Shown: piece by piece, positions 34,837 to 46,051 of the stretch
How positions within the stretch are numbered: position 1 is the first letter of the stretch
How the letters are laid out: each line of letters starts with the position of its first letter
Assembly (NCBI GenBank): GCA_032164295.1
Contig: JAJHTX010000008.1
Location: 1,984,001 to 2,048,000, forward strand
Length of the DNA stretch: 64,000 nt
Direction of reading: 5' to 3'
Source of the DNA: Inonotus obliquus
Taxonomy: Eukaryota > Basidiomycota > Agaricomycetes > Hymenochaetales > Hymenochaetaceae
Notes under the pieces: generated by a model
The model's database searches: none
Seen by the model: only the letters and a program-made list of their open reading frames with translations
Told to the model about the DNA's origin: nothing
Made by a program: the position numbers and the translations under genes

Positions 34837-36398
34837 ATGGAACTCTGTAAGTACAGTGTTATCTCTCGGGTGCCGGTCATGAACCGAAAGACGACAACCG
34901 GGCGAAGGAATCAACAATCCGTGGGACGAAACAGTTCCACGCTACGCTCTCTTCCACGTCGACCACCACCACATCATCATAACCATCAAACCCAGCTCGG
35001 TGCTGACTCCTCTTTCGTTAGACACCCTGCCACCTCTTTAACCTCCATGGCATCGTCTCAACATCATCTCCTTGATGGTCATGACGCCCCACTCGAACCA
35101 CCTCTTGCACCGTTCGCAGGTCGTGCTCCTCAATATTCTCCAGGTGGTAGTCCACGCTCATCCACTCGTCCGCTGTCAGGAGCAGACATTTCAACGGTCA
35201 AATCGCTTTCTCTGAACTACCTGCCATCCAAATTCTCAAACCCACTTTCCGCCGGGAGCATATACAAACGAAAGGTGAAAGGCTCTAAAAGTACAAATGG
35301 CTTTGCGAAGCAAGGCGGCGGAAGAGAGGCTTTCAAGAAAGGGGAAGCTCGTATGCCTGAAGATAAAGACGAGGATTATGATGGGGTGGATATCAAACGT
35401 GGAAGTTGGAAGACGACCACGCCGCTTCGATGGAACAGGTTCAAATGGATTCTGTTCTGTACCAATCTCTTGGTACGTATTAGCAACATACTTTTCCTCT
35501 TGCCTTCCCTCATCTTTCGATAGGTTTCGGTCTACTCCTTCGTTGCACTTATCTTTTGCCTTCTTACGTGGTTCAACATTTGGACGCATGCTGATGTCAT
35601 ACGCGTCGGAAACCGTACGCTCCTCATCTTGTCCACAGTCGCTTCGCTATTTGGAATTCTGTCTTCTTTGCTGGGCTGGGCGGGAATCCTGTTGAATAAT
35701 CGTGGCTACTTAGCAACGTACACCTTCACGCTCTGGGTAACATTCGCTTTCATTTGCGCGCCTGGATATGTCGCGTATAAAACGCATACATTCAACCTCG
35801 AAGGAAAGGTCAACCATCAATGGAGTAGATCGCTCGGGCAAACAGGGCGTTTGAGGATACAGAATCAGCTCGGATGCTGTGGATACTATAGCCCCTTTGT
35901 CGAAGCAACGGTTAGCCAAATGTGTTATGCTCGTAGTGTGCTTCCTGGATGCAAGAACGAGTATATAAAGTTTGAGCGCATGACGCTCAGTCGTTGGTAT
36001 GCCGTCGCGTTCGGTCTCATCCCATTCCACTTATTTGCGATACTCGCGGCTCTTCTTTGCTCAAACCACGTCACCTACCGATTTGGGAAGGGTATGATGC
36101 CCAAGGCGTATCGCCTCAACATGAACTCCATGGCTGTTATAGTGGATAACTACGCTACGTAAGTCCTACCATCTGTTTCCATTGTGTACCGCAAAGGTGG
36201 CTAATTCTAGAGTTATGCAGCCAACTCGCAGAACAGTATGGAGTAGATGTAGCGTCTGATCTGAATTCCCGTTCTCGTTCAAATCTGCAGCTGGACTGTG
36301 TACCGTCGCTCAGCTACGTTGCAGGTCCACGCAACTTCGGCTCGCGCGGCCCAAGCGGGCTGGATGCCTCTTTCGAAGGTGGCCAATCCGGCCCGTGA
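34837..36398 (+). CDS. tetraspanin (basidiomycete TSP2-like), three exons
   Basis: Exons 34837-35472, 35524-36158 and 36221-36398. A cytoplasmic leader of about 200 residues, rich in Pro/Ser/His, comes before four membrane segments: FKWILFCTNLLVSVYSFVAL; LLILSTVASLFGILSSLLGW; YTFTLWVTFAFICAPGYV; and VAFGLIPFHLFAILAALLC. The large extracellular loop has the tetraspanin Cys-Cys-Gly motif (QNQLGCCGYYSPF) and two more Cys (MCYARSVLPGC). The tail (QYGVDVASDLNSRSRSN) is encoded in the last exon. Such proteins organise membrane microdomains. An alternative start is Met at 34879. The hAT-like element ending at 34575 lies only about 250 bp upstream, so the promoter has been cut. Confidence 0.9.
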
Positions 36399-36594
36399 AA
36401 TGAGAAGAATCTGAGCTTGTGCTGCAATAGTAATCCCCTTTGGACATCGTCTGGACTCTTGGGCTTGTCTTTTTTTTTTCTGTTAGTGTTGCTGTCTCTG
36501 TACTTATTTTCACAACCCTCACTGCTATCGTTTCCATGCTCTCTTTCATAAATACGTACATGTATTTGGTCCACTCTGCTGATTTACAACCTGA

Positions 36595-37576
36595 TTGTTG
36601 CTTGCATCGCTATCCATTTTTTGTTTTGTGGAATGTTATGTTTTACGCTGTGAGTCAGCTGAATCAGCGATCGCCCGACGCAGGTGTTCACAGTACCTTC
36701 AGGACTTGGGCGTTAATCGGCCTGTTATTCTCAATAAAATCAAGGCTCTGCTAGTCAAGGACCAGGTTATTCCTGCGGCAGCCAGTCGCCGGACCGTAGT
36801 TTCGCTCGATGCATTCGCCCCTCTCCTCTCATCGCAGAGGGAGAAGGAGATCGTCGCAGTGGCTCTCTCTCCTTGCTCAGAGAAAAACTTCATCTTCTGG
36901 ATTGCAGCGAGCGGGCCTGGGAATAGACCGAACGAGGCCAAGAAACACATGGAAGAGATCTGGTCTATTCTGGAGGGTATCCGTACTAGTATTCATCCAT
37001 CGAAGCGGTGCCAGACAGCATCAGACGAAACTGGGGTGGTATCTTACCCTATGTCGGACCTCTTCCACAGCGGGTATTCCTACTCTCGAGAACGCCTGAA
37101 GAAGCACTTCGACACACCAAGGGATAAGGGCATGTACATTGATCTCCAGAAAACGCACGACGATGCAGCAAGATACCGCCTACTGGCGTTAGTTGACAAG
37201 TTGATCGAGCTATTCCGTTTGTACGAGTTATATGAAGCAGGAAACCCCGATCCTATTCGGACCGAAGAGAACGCATACCTTATGATCCGCCAGTGCTCTG
37301 AGGTGAATGATGCTCGGAAGAAGCTTCCCGATCGGAGCGTCGCCTTTCTGGAAACTTTACGTGAGTTTCACTTCAGTCACCTATAGAGAAATATCAACGT
37401 GTGGTTTCTAGTTTCTCAGTATGGTGGTGTTCAATCTGATAGGACTCTGTATGTGAGAATGATAGATAAGATGTTGACGCTGGATTCGAGTACTATATCT
37501 GTCCGAGTCCGGGTTTGGAAGTTTGGGCTTTGGATGACAGCTTTGGAACACTCAACTACAATTTTGCGGAAGACCA
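36595..37576 (+). pseudogene. unrecognised gene, 5' part, interrupted by a hAT-like element
   Basis: A 263-codon frame, 36595-37386 (real start perhaps near 36780). It is soluble, with SPCSEKNFIFWIAASGPG, HMEEIWSILEGIRTSI and KLIELFRLYELYEAG. A GTGAGT donor at about 37359 and further coding up to EVWALDDSFGTLNYNFAEDQ, next to the 37577 target duplicate, suggest more exons. On the far side of the 16.8-kb insertion block, 54431 onward reads CKDAMHDDCPMAYEAYDDF in the same orientation and may be the continuation. Family unknown. Confidence 0.4.
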
Positions 37577-37584
37577 ACTTATTA

Positions 37585-38630
37585 TGGGGAGTGGCAATCC
37601 GCGTCAAGAAAGTGTCCTGTTCCCACGACCCATGCCGCGTCCTGCCGGAGCTCGGTTACGCATAAGCGATGACCGGATTTTGAGAGATGCATTCGACTTG
37701 ACTAACCTCCATCCACAATGCAATAATGGCCAAAAGAAACTGTACATTTCATATAGTTAGTATCATAAATTGTATCTGTGTAAAAAAAAAAAAATTCTAC
37801 AAAAGTCTATTGAGATATGGTGGTATCTTGGCTCATATCTTAAGAACTAGGCAACTTCTTCAAAATTTTTTTTGAAGAAATTGAAGATAGACATGGTAAA
37901 ATACTCACCATGCATTGAGTTGAGTGATTCTTCAAGTTGTTGCTGAGGAGAAGAAGCAGGAAGATATGCAGAAGTACTAACAAAAAAGGAATAAAGCAAG
38001 CACGTGACCTGATGAGAATGCCTCGAAAAACATTGCCTGATTGACCAAATTGAACAAGAAAGAGATAGAACAATTCTCAACTGTGTGTAGTCGCTTATTT
38101 TACTTTCATAAGAGGTAGATACAGCTCTTATTATGTAGATAAGAGGAGGAGATGCAATATAGGCCAATGGAGGCCTGTTTATTCAAGAGATGTACCACTG
38201 AGAGAAGTGCATACAATGACATTAGATGAGGTAAAAGATCAGTTGGGTAGACTTTAAAGCTTCAATAATAGTATACCAATAGTACGTGTGTCTAGAAGTG
38301 CTGAATATATGCATGTTTTTAGCAATACTCAACGTATTTCTGCACTATATGCAGCTCATAGGTTTATTGGTGACGAAAACCAGCAGTAAAAATTGCTAGT
38401 ATTACTGATTATTCATTAGTTGTGTTGGATACTTAGTTCAATCAATATGTATGGACTGTTTTGATGCTTATTTATGAGTAGAATGACATGATATCCTTAG
38501 CAGCAGACAGGGACAATATGAAAGGTACAGCGGTAAAAAAGGATCGTCGTTATGATACATATAAAGTAATTATTCAAGCTCCGAACAAAAAAATCACAAG
38601 ACACTTTTTTGACGCGGATTGCCACTCCCC
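37585..38630. mobile_element. non-autonomous hAT-like element, 1,046 bp
   Basis: Ends TGGGGAGTGGCAATCCGCG and CGCGGATTGCCACTCCCC; the inverted similarity extends about 35 bp (through AAAGTGTC). ACTTATTA flanks both sides (37577-37584 and 38631-38638). Non-coding and AT-rich, it shares terminal and subterminal words with the elements at 25260 and 53400. Confidence 0.88.
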
Positions 38631-38651
38631 ACTTATTACAGCCGTTTGCAA

Positions 38652-40006
38652 AAGTAATGAGAAAAGCCTAAATCACGTGATTTTTTGACACATGTCGTGC
38701 CCTTGAACAACAAAAATGAATTGAGTGCTCTATTTCTCGGTCAATACTGCATGTAAAAATATGATATGGCTATGTAAAAAAAGTGCTCGAAAAAGTGCTT
38801 CCAACAGTGTAAGAATGTATGAGAAATATAGTGTGTACAAGACAGAACAAAACAGACAACCTTGTTAACCCATCCCTCACAACCATCCCTCAGGCCATTG
38901 AAAAATCACCACTCATGAAATACTCCATGTAAAAATATAATTCAGGTGGCATAATTCATGCAAGTGCAGAAGGTATCTGTGTACAAGTTCTTGTGGCATA
39001 TTGATAGGCCCTTCAATGGTAGAGTAAGGCAACAGCCATTCATGCCCACTTGCAGAACCCCTCTCCTCAGCCTCCTCACAGGGCACTAGCACTCATCATT
39101 TCGATTACCAACAGGTCAGTACTTGCCCTTCACTGCCTATTCCATCCAGTCGAAGCTCTGAAGAGAAAATGCAGCAGCCTTTGGAGCCAGGTCCGTCAAC
39201 ATCTTCATATTCTTCTTTGCATCTCGAGCCAACACGGTCAAAGCAGGCTAAGGAGCCTCAACGACAGATCAGTTAGCTACAATTTGTTGTTATCGCTCAG
39301 TACACAGCTCGCACGTACAGATAATATTAAGTACAAGAAGTAATTCACAACTGAAGGCAAACTCTCGATCAAACAAGAGCAGGTGGAACTCGAATCATCG
39401 CTACTAAAAGAATACAGTCTGAAACTGCATATGACGGCCAAAATACACGGGAATACAGAGGTAGAATGACATATAGAAGAACAGAATACTTATTCAGATA
39501 GGGAGGGAACAAGAAGAGCATGACACAGCAATTCCTGCTGTACACACATTACAAGGCAAGGCAAATGGAGCCACTGTGTGGTGACCTACTGCAGCGTGCT
39601 CTTGGTATACTCAAACAGCCGCAAAAGGGATCAACGTGCCCGCGTAAGAAGTAAGAAGACTGAGTCAAAATAAATAAACACAAAATGAGATCCTTTCGAG
39701 TAACGACTGCCAAACTAGACAAAGGAGAGGTGAAGAGGGCATAATTCCGTCCGTGGAGGGCAAGCAATTGTCCAGTCCGTAGTACTTTCAGCCTCCCACA
39801 GTGGGAGTGAGGCAAGGCTGGATGGTCCCTTGCCCAGCTCACGTCGCCTTCCCCTTCGCCTTCAAGTCTGTCGTCTTCAGCTCCTGATCCATCTGAGCAG
39901 GGTTAGCTGACTCCATCCATTGTAACAGAATAAGGTAGTCCGGATTTGTCGTATTCATTCCGTAATGTGTCTGCACTTCAATGAAATTATCGATTTCCTT
40001 CTCCGT
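38652..40006 (+). repeat. left terminal inverted repeat, 1,355 bp
   Basis: Mirror of 52044-53398. It includes the 3' end of the leftward gene (TEKEIDNFIE onward) and about 1.2 kb of non-coding DNA. Open frames at 39050-39343 and 39549-39842 recur identically in the other arm only because the DNA is duplicated; neither has a recognisable product. Confidence 0.92.
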
Positions 40007-41558
40007 GTTGGACGAGGCTCCATCAACTTCATCTTCGTTTGTTTCAAGAGTTTCGACTTTCTCGGTCTCCTGCAAAGCTTTACTGGAATCGAAAACTTCC
40101 TGCGAGTCGACGTCTCCTGTACAAGCCTTCTTGATCGTGGTCCACGCGGCTTCCAGCTGCTTGAAGGGTAGCTCAACCTCAAGTGCGCCCGCTTTTATAA
40201 GATCGTATACACGTGAGGATCCAGATATTGCTAGATTCAGTAACTTCGCGTCACCATGCACTTGCAGGCACTGCTGAAGAACATTAAGCCGATGAGTGCA
40301 GCTCCGCTGCTTCTCGAGAGCCTTCTTAATTTTCTTCTCAAAGACTCCTGTGTTTCCCTCTAGGTGGTTTATCAACACCAAATTGATCGGGGGACGTTCG
40401 ATTTGAGGACTGCTGTCAACCTTGATCCCGGAAGATTCAATGTTTGAAATGCCAACAACGATATCTGATTGTCCAAATAGAGTGTTTCAGATTCAGAATT
40501 GCTGTGAAATGCTACCTGCCTTAAGTGAAGGGTCCATACCTTCTCTCTCTTGGCGCTTCAGTGGCGCAGGAGTCCCTCCAGATGCACTGCTGGTATAGCC
40601 CGCCTGAGAGCGTTGCTGACTAGCATATACCACTTCTTCCACTGTACCACCACGAGAAAGTACTCTAATAAGGTTGTGTTGCTCAGCAAGCACAGCATTC
40701 AGAGATTCAATTTCTGCGCCCGTTTGTTCTGTTTCCTTCTTAACCACGCTATATTCCCATATTATGAGCAGGGCAAAGAACTTCAAGATGCGACCAAAGA
40801 ATTCCTCGATAGTTTCCGTACCGAAACGTCCAATTTTGTTACATTGGTGATTGGCTTCCGATCAAAAATCTCCGACAATTGCGGTGTTCGGAAGAGTAGC
40901 AAAATACGGACCATTTGGTGAATAACGCTCCTCTTCCAGAAGGTAGTGGAAAACAGAGCGACGAGGACGAAACAGGTACGTCCCATTCAGCCTTGATTGA
41001 ACATCAAAGTGGAGGCGGTAATGTTCCGTCAGCTTCAATAAAAACATGTGCCATAGATTGACTGGCATCGCCCATTCCAATTCGCTCAGGAAACCTGTCA
41101 CATTGAGGAACTTCAGAAGGACGAGCGTGAAACCACACACCATGTCAGATTGCGCCATTGTATACCCACATTGAACATCTAACAACTTTGTGGCTGCATC
41201 ATTCTGAAAAGAAAGAGAGACTATTAGGTAAGGTAGGAAAGGTGTGTCTAATTGTGAACGAGTCATTTACTCCTAAAGAAGAAGCCTCGAGCATCCTCAC
41301 ATGCTCCACGGTCTTGGAGAGCACCATCACAAACTCGGAGATATCCTTTTTCACCATTGCGGAATGGTCTTTCAACTTCGCACGTTGATCGTCTACAGCA
41401 CTCGCTACACCATCACAACGCTTATCAAGACGAGTTACATGCTGAGAAAGCCGATGAACGACATCGCATAGCACATCTGTGAGAACCATTATTTGATCAG
41501 GAGGATAACCCTCAGCCTCTTCCAGTTTCCTTTTAATCCTCATATGCTGAACAGTCAT
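39839..41558 (-). CDS. left coiled-coil gene of the 14.7-kb element
   Basis: Start proposed at MTVQHMRIKRKLEEAEGYPP (41558). The protein is helical: VVHRLSQHVTRLDKRCDGV, MVKKDISEFVMVLSKTVEHV, then KLLDVQCGYTMAQSD, RRSVFHYLLEEERYSPNGP, ETEQTGAEIESLNAVLAEQ and NVLQQCLQVHGDAKLLNLAI. It ends EIDNFIEVQTHYGMNTTNPD ... LKAKGKAT within the inverted repeat. Several short introns are needed and are not all resolved (for example around 41200-41265 and 40380-40500). Order and motifs parallel the rightward gene. No enzyme domain is seen; the length is roughly 450-500 residues. Confidence 0.55.
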
Positions 41559-41914
41559 ACCCTTAATAGGGTCTATAGAGCCCGATTTTAGGGGGGCAGG
41601 GCAAAACAAGACATGGAACGCACCTTCACCCTTCGATGTGCCATGGGTTGGGTGGGTTGAGAGGTGGGAAACAAATGTCGGCAGGCAGATGTCGCACCCG
41701 CGTATCCCAGTAGCGGGGCAGCTCTGAGACATAGTGTAAGTGTAGGACATTCTGACTGAACAGTCCAAACTGTGTGGCAAAGGGAGGTGTGTGAGTGTGA
41801 GTGTTAGGAGGTGGAGCGGGGGAAGAGAGATATAGGGTGATGGCTTACTAAGCTGCGACACTGTCGCAAGTTCTTTCTTTGTCTTTGTTTATTTCGCCCA
41901 CTGCCACTGCCAGC

Positions 41915-43081
41915 ATGACGCATGGGGTTCCTATCTCAGATGACCTGAGTCGCGTTATCGTGCACATGTCCACGAACTGTGGACTAGATGTAAAAGGCAT
42001 TGTTTATCTCACCACGGTTCCTCGGGCTTCAGTGTATCGGGTCTTGAATGCTTGGAAGCAAACTGGTGAAGAGGGTCTTGCACCCCATTCGAAATCAGGG
42101 CGTCCAAGGGCATTAGACTTCGCTGATACCCAGGTACGACTGAAGAATCGTGATCTTGGAGATGTAACTAACAAGGAACAAGTTTCTTTTGAAAACAGTG
42201 ACGTGTCACAATGATATCTATCTTGATGAACTCAGACAATCGCTCGAAGAAAGATGCGGTGTGAGAGTGTCTGATGCTACCATTTGGAGGACTCTTAACC
42301 GGGCAGGCTTTCAAATGAAGGAGGTAATTGTAGCTTATTCGAAAGGGCTGATAAAAAATCAACAATTTAACATAGATCACAAAGCATGCGCAAGAACGCA
42401 ATGAGTCCCGTCAAGCAGAGTATCGGCTTCGCATCGGAGCAAATTATTCTCCAGAGCAGTTGGTTTTCATTGATGAAAGTGCATGTGATCGAAGGACATA
42501 TTTGTGTGGTAGAGCATGGGCATTAGAGGGAGTTTGCGCATGCCGAAAGCAGGTATTCACGAGGGGAAAACGGTATACTTTCAGAGCTATCTGCACATCA
42601 CGTCATTTTCATGCTTCCAGGTATTCCATCCTCCCTGCTATATCTATGAGCAGAATTGTGGAATGCATGATTGTCGAAGGATCATTCAATACGGAGCTTT
42701 TTATGGTTTTCATTGAGGACCTTTTGGCCAAAATGAAGCCGTTTCTGGCACCGATGTCTGTCATTGTTATGGACAATTGTGCCATCCACAAAGCTCTCAA
42801 ACTTCTTGAGCTTGTCAAAGGAAGGTGATAACTTTTTTCAAATATGTTACTGAAAATTTGTTCACCACTTTCATAGAGGAATGAGGCTCGAATAATTGCC
42901 AGCGTATTCTCCCAACTTCAACCCGATCGAGCTAGCTTTCTCGCTGCTTAAACATAATTTACGTCACAGTCTGCCACCGGAGGGGGATGAGGTTCTTGTG
43001 TATGAATACCTATATCTTCAAACTTTTGGCATCTCTGCAGCAGATTGTCAAAGTTTCTATCATCAATCAGGCTATCTCTGA
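41915..43081 (+). pseudogene. Tc1/mariner (IS630-type) DD34E transposase with one nonsense codon
   Basis: Exons 41915-42133, 42183-42323, 42376-42824 and 42877-43081. The N-terminal helix-turn-helix reads LTTVPRASVYRVLNAW, then SKSGRPRALD. The middle, NDIYLDELRQSLEERCGVRV, is the usual second DNA-binding part. The catalytic triad is D in VFIDESACDRRT, D in VIVMDNCAIHK, and E in YSPNFNPIE; 34 residues separate the last two when the intron at 42825-42876 is removed. A TAA at 42893-42895 interrupts LE-stop-LPAYSP, where Tyr is usual. Terminal repeats with TA duplication were not found near it, so I cannot say whether it is the engine of the host element or a later arrival. Confidence 0.85.
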
Positions 43082-43292
43082 TTTGGTCCTGACGTGGATC
43101 CCAAGGAACAAATGCAGTTGAAGCAGTTTTATATATTTCATGCATAGAAAGAGCTGTTGAAGCCTGAAATGGATTAAATACAGCAAGTGAAAGACAGGAG
43201 GAAAGAAACTGTGCACAGCGAACAGAAAGGGAGTAAGTCGTGTGCATAAAACATCAAACAACTAAAGGAGAAAGCAATGCGACTGCACCATT

Positions 43293-45366
43293 TCAATAGG
43301 TAGACAACTTTCCATCCCTCTTGACACAAGCAACATCCTCCACCGCATAATCATGAACGCGATTCACCAGTCCTATCGTCATGTCTACCCCTTCCGCCTT
43401 TGCCAGAGCTTTGATCCTGTCTGTATTCATCCTTGCGATATTATCGATCCTTGTGCAACCATTATTCAAGAACTCGGGTGCAAGCTTCTGGTATTCATGG
43501 TTATCCCTGCCGCACTCCAAATCATCTTTGCATGCCTTGAGCCAATCTCCGATAGCTGGGTAGTTCAGTGGTCCTTTGTGTGTAGTAGAAGTTAAAACTT
43601 CCTGTGCTACTCTGACAGGTGCCGCATGCGAGTCTACCTGTATCTTGTGGACTCCACCATTAGTAGGAGGCGCCCCCTGATTCATTCTTCCTGGCCTCTT
43701 GTAGTCAAGTAATTTTGCTGACATCGACTCTGGGACTTTACTTGCAACTACATGCAACTCCCACCGTGCCTCATGATGCCCAGTTATCAGATCAGTAAGC
43801 GAAGAGAGTCAAACACAAAACTTACGAGTTTTTGCGCATGTTCCAAAATGAGATCGGGGGTATAAACACCGCAAGTACCATTGTATTTCTCGTAACACAT
43901 GCGGTTGTGCACTGGACAAAACATGGCAGCCTGGATACTCTTCGTAGCCTAAGTGATCTTTTCATCGGCGGAGTCCCTAGCAGAGTATGTAGGGTCAGTC
44001 TGTTTCAGTGCCCTACCCCTCGGCGTATCGGCTGCACGGACAGTCGTCTTCGTGGCACCCTATAGCAAATTCACTGAGCAAATGTCGTCATTTTCTAGGA
44101 AAGTAATTACCTGAAGAGTGTCCAACATGTTGCGAAAAACTATTTCGCATGTAATCTCCTGGTTGCGATTGCAATGTTTGCTCCGTTGATCCTTTACATA
44201 CCTTCTATATGCACACCAGAACTCCGTAAGTTCATCCGGGTTGGAAAGATATGTAAGGCTCTTCTTCGTCCCTATCTTCGAGCTCCAGGGGGCTTCATAC
44301 CCGATCTCAACAAGATGATTTGGTCGTTTCAATGCTTGGGCAGCCTTCTCTAAGATGTCAACGTGCTTGTCCAAAGATGATATGGTAACAATTTGTTCTG
44401 CCAGTCCATCGTGGACCTTGACTTTTATCTCTTCAATCTCCGGTCGTTTTGGGGTGCGACGTGTGTTCTTGCCTCTACTCGAGTTTGATGAGACTAGTGA
44501 TAATTTATCATCTTCATCACAATTAGTATGGATTTCATTCAGCAACAAAAGCATGGTATTTATTACCGTCGTCTTCAATTTCCTCAAGATCGGAATCGGA
44601 CAAAGGGATTGTAGAGTTCGCTATTCCGTCTACAAGGATCTGTGCAAGTACATCGTTCAAAAACTCCTCATCAAAAGTACTGGCATCAGCAGGCCCTCTG
44701 CCAGGGGACGGTAAGAAAGTTTTCTTCGGATGAGTATTGATCAGTAACGATGAACAAATAAATCACATACATCAGAGCCTGGATATCTCCGGAGTTGGAT
44801 TATGCAGGTCCAATGGTAGAGGTGGTTGTGGAAAATGATTACGTTTGCAAGGCGGTACAATGGACTTCAGAAGAATTAAGACATAAGCAAATTTATGAGA
44901 TCGGGAATATACCTTATCGTCTGTTTCTCTTTTGGAATCCATAGTGACGACAGCATCTTTCAGCTCTAGGTCAAAATACACCATTCTACAGTGTTCTTGT
45001 TGCTTCAGAAGTGGTCAATAGCAGATATAAAAGTGGGAAACAAGGCCATCATTACCTGACCACCCCTGTCAGTTCCAGTCCTGTCTTCACAGTGAATTCT
45101 CACAGCTTGAACAGCATGCTGTAACAAATATGTCGAAACCAGCACAAGGTGAAAGAAAAGAAGGAGCATACTTTGGCTTTGTCAACACAGGAATCAACAT
45201 TTGAGCCCTGCTGTTCTGGTGCGACTTTGCGAGGGCACCCACGACCACGCTTGACCATAGGGACGTCTTGGGCAGCTGCATCGAGAACCTTCTGAGACAG
45301 CTTTGGCCGGCGTCTGCTTCTTACAATCGCTGCCGCAGATAGATTCGAAGACAGCTCGGTAGACAT
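43293..45366 (-). CDS. AT-hook and SAM-like protein of the 14.7-kb element, multi-exon
   Basis: Exon 1 (45366-45172) encodes SRRRPKLSQKVLDAA and an AT-hook-like KRGRGCPRK. Later exons read HAVQAVRIHCEDRTGTDRGG, YFDLELKDAVVTMD, an acidic DASTFDEEFLNDVLAQ, and DKHVDILEKAAQALKRPNHL. After RNMLDTLQ comes a Cys/His cluster, FCPVHNRMCYEKYNGTCGVY, then a C-terminal helical module, PAIGDWLKACKDDLECG ... LAKAEGVDMTIGLVNRVHDY, that looks like a SAM-type domain. About 600-700 residues. The AT-hook suggests DNA binding, perhaps to element ends; that is inference. One in-frame TAG at about 43945 disappears if a short intron is used there. Confidence 0.5.
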
Positions 45367-46051
45367 GGTGGGTGAGGGCAAGTGCAAAGGAAAAGAGAAA
45401 CCAAGAGAAACCGTGATGTTACTGTCTGACACGTGTCCTTTCCGTTCGTCTCTTCTCTTCTTCTCTTACATACTTACCAACTCTCCGCATCACTGGGATG
45501 AGAACCCTGTCACTTTTATTCCCATGTCAGACAAGGTTCGAGTCAGCCGTTACTTTTCATCTTACCACCATCCTGACCTAACCTGGTCCATTGATCTCCT
45601 ACGATCTCTCTCAACCTCTCCACCCATGGACACAGACACTACAGACACTACAGGACAACAGGATAAAGCTTTGAATTGTACGTGACCTTTGGGATGCTGC
45701 ATGCTACCCGTTTGGCATTACTAATCAGAGTTATAGTGGCGCTCAAGGACGTCTTGAAGAAGAGAGATGACCTGGTATCACGCTTGTCCTCATCGAAAGG
45801 GAAAGTTGAAGATGGTTCTGCTGCTGTTATCGACAAGGCGGTGGATGTGATCGTCAAAATCTATGAACAGGTCCGATTGTTGTCCAGCAAACTTGGAACG
45901 GAAGAGAAGAAGATTAAAGAAGATGAGGTCACACTCAAGGACGTTCTCACAACGGTTAAGAGCGATATCGGGGAACAAGCTGAGGTGCTGGAGCAACTCA
46001 TACAAGTAATGAGAGAGTTGGAATCTAAGGCACTCGAGGTGAGCATGCCGC

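Noticed and set aside
36440..36754. 104-codon frame after the tetraspanin stop
   Set aside because: It lies in the presumed 3' UTR, is hydrophobic by T-rich composition, and has no independent support.
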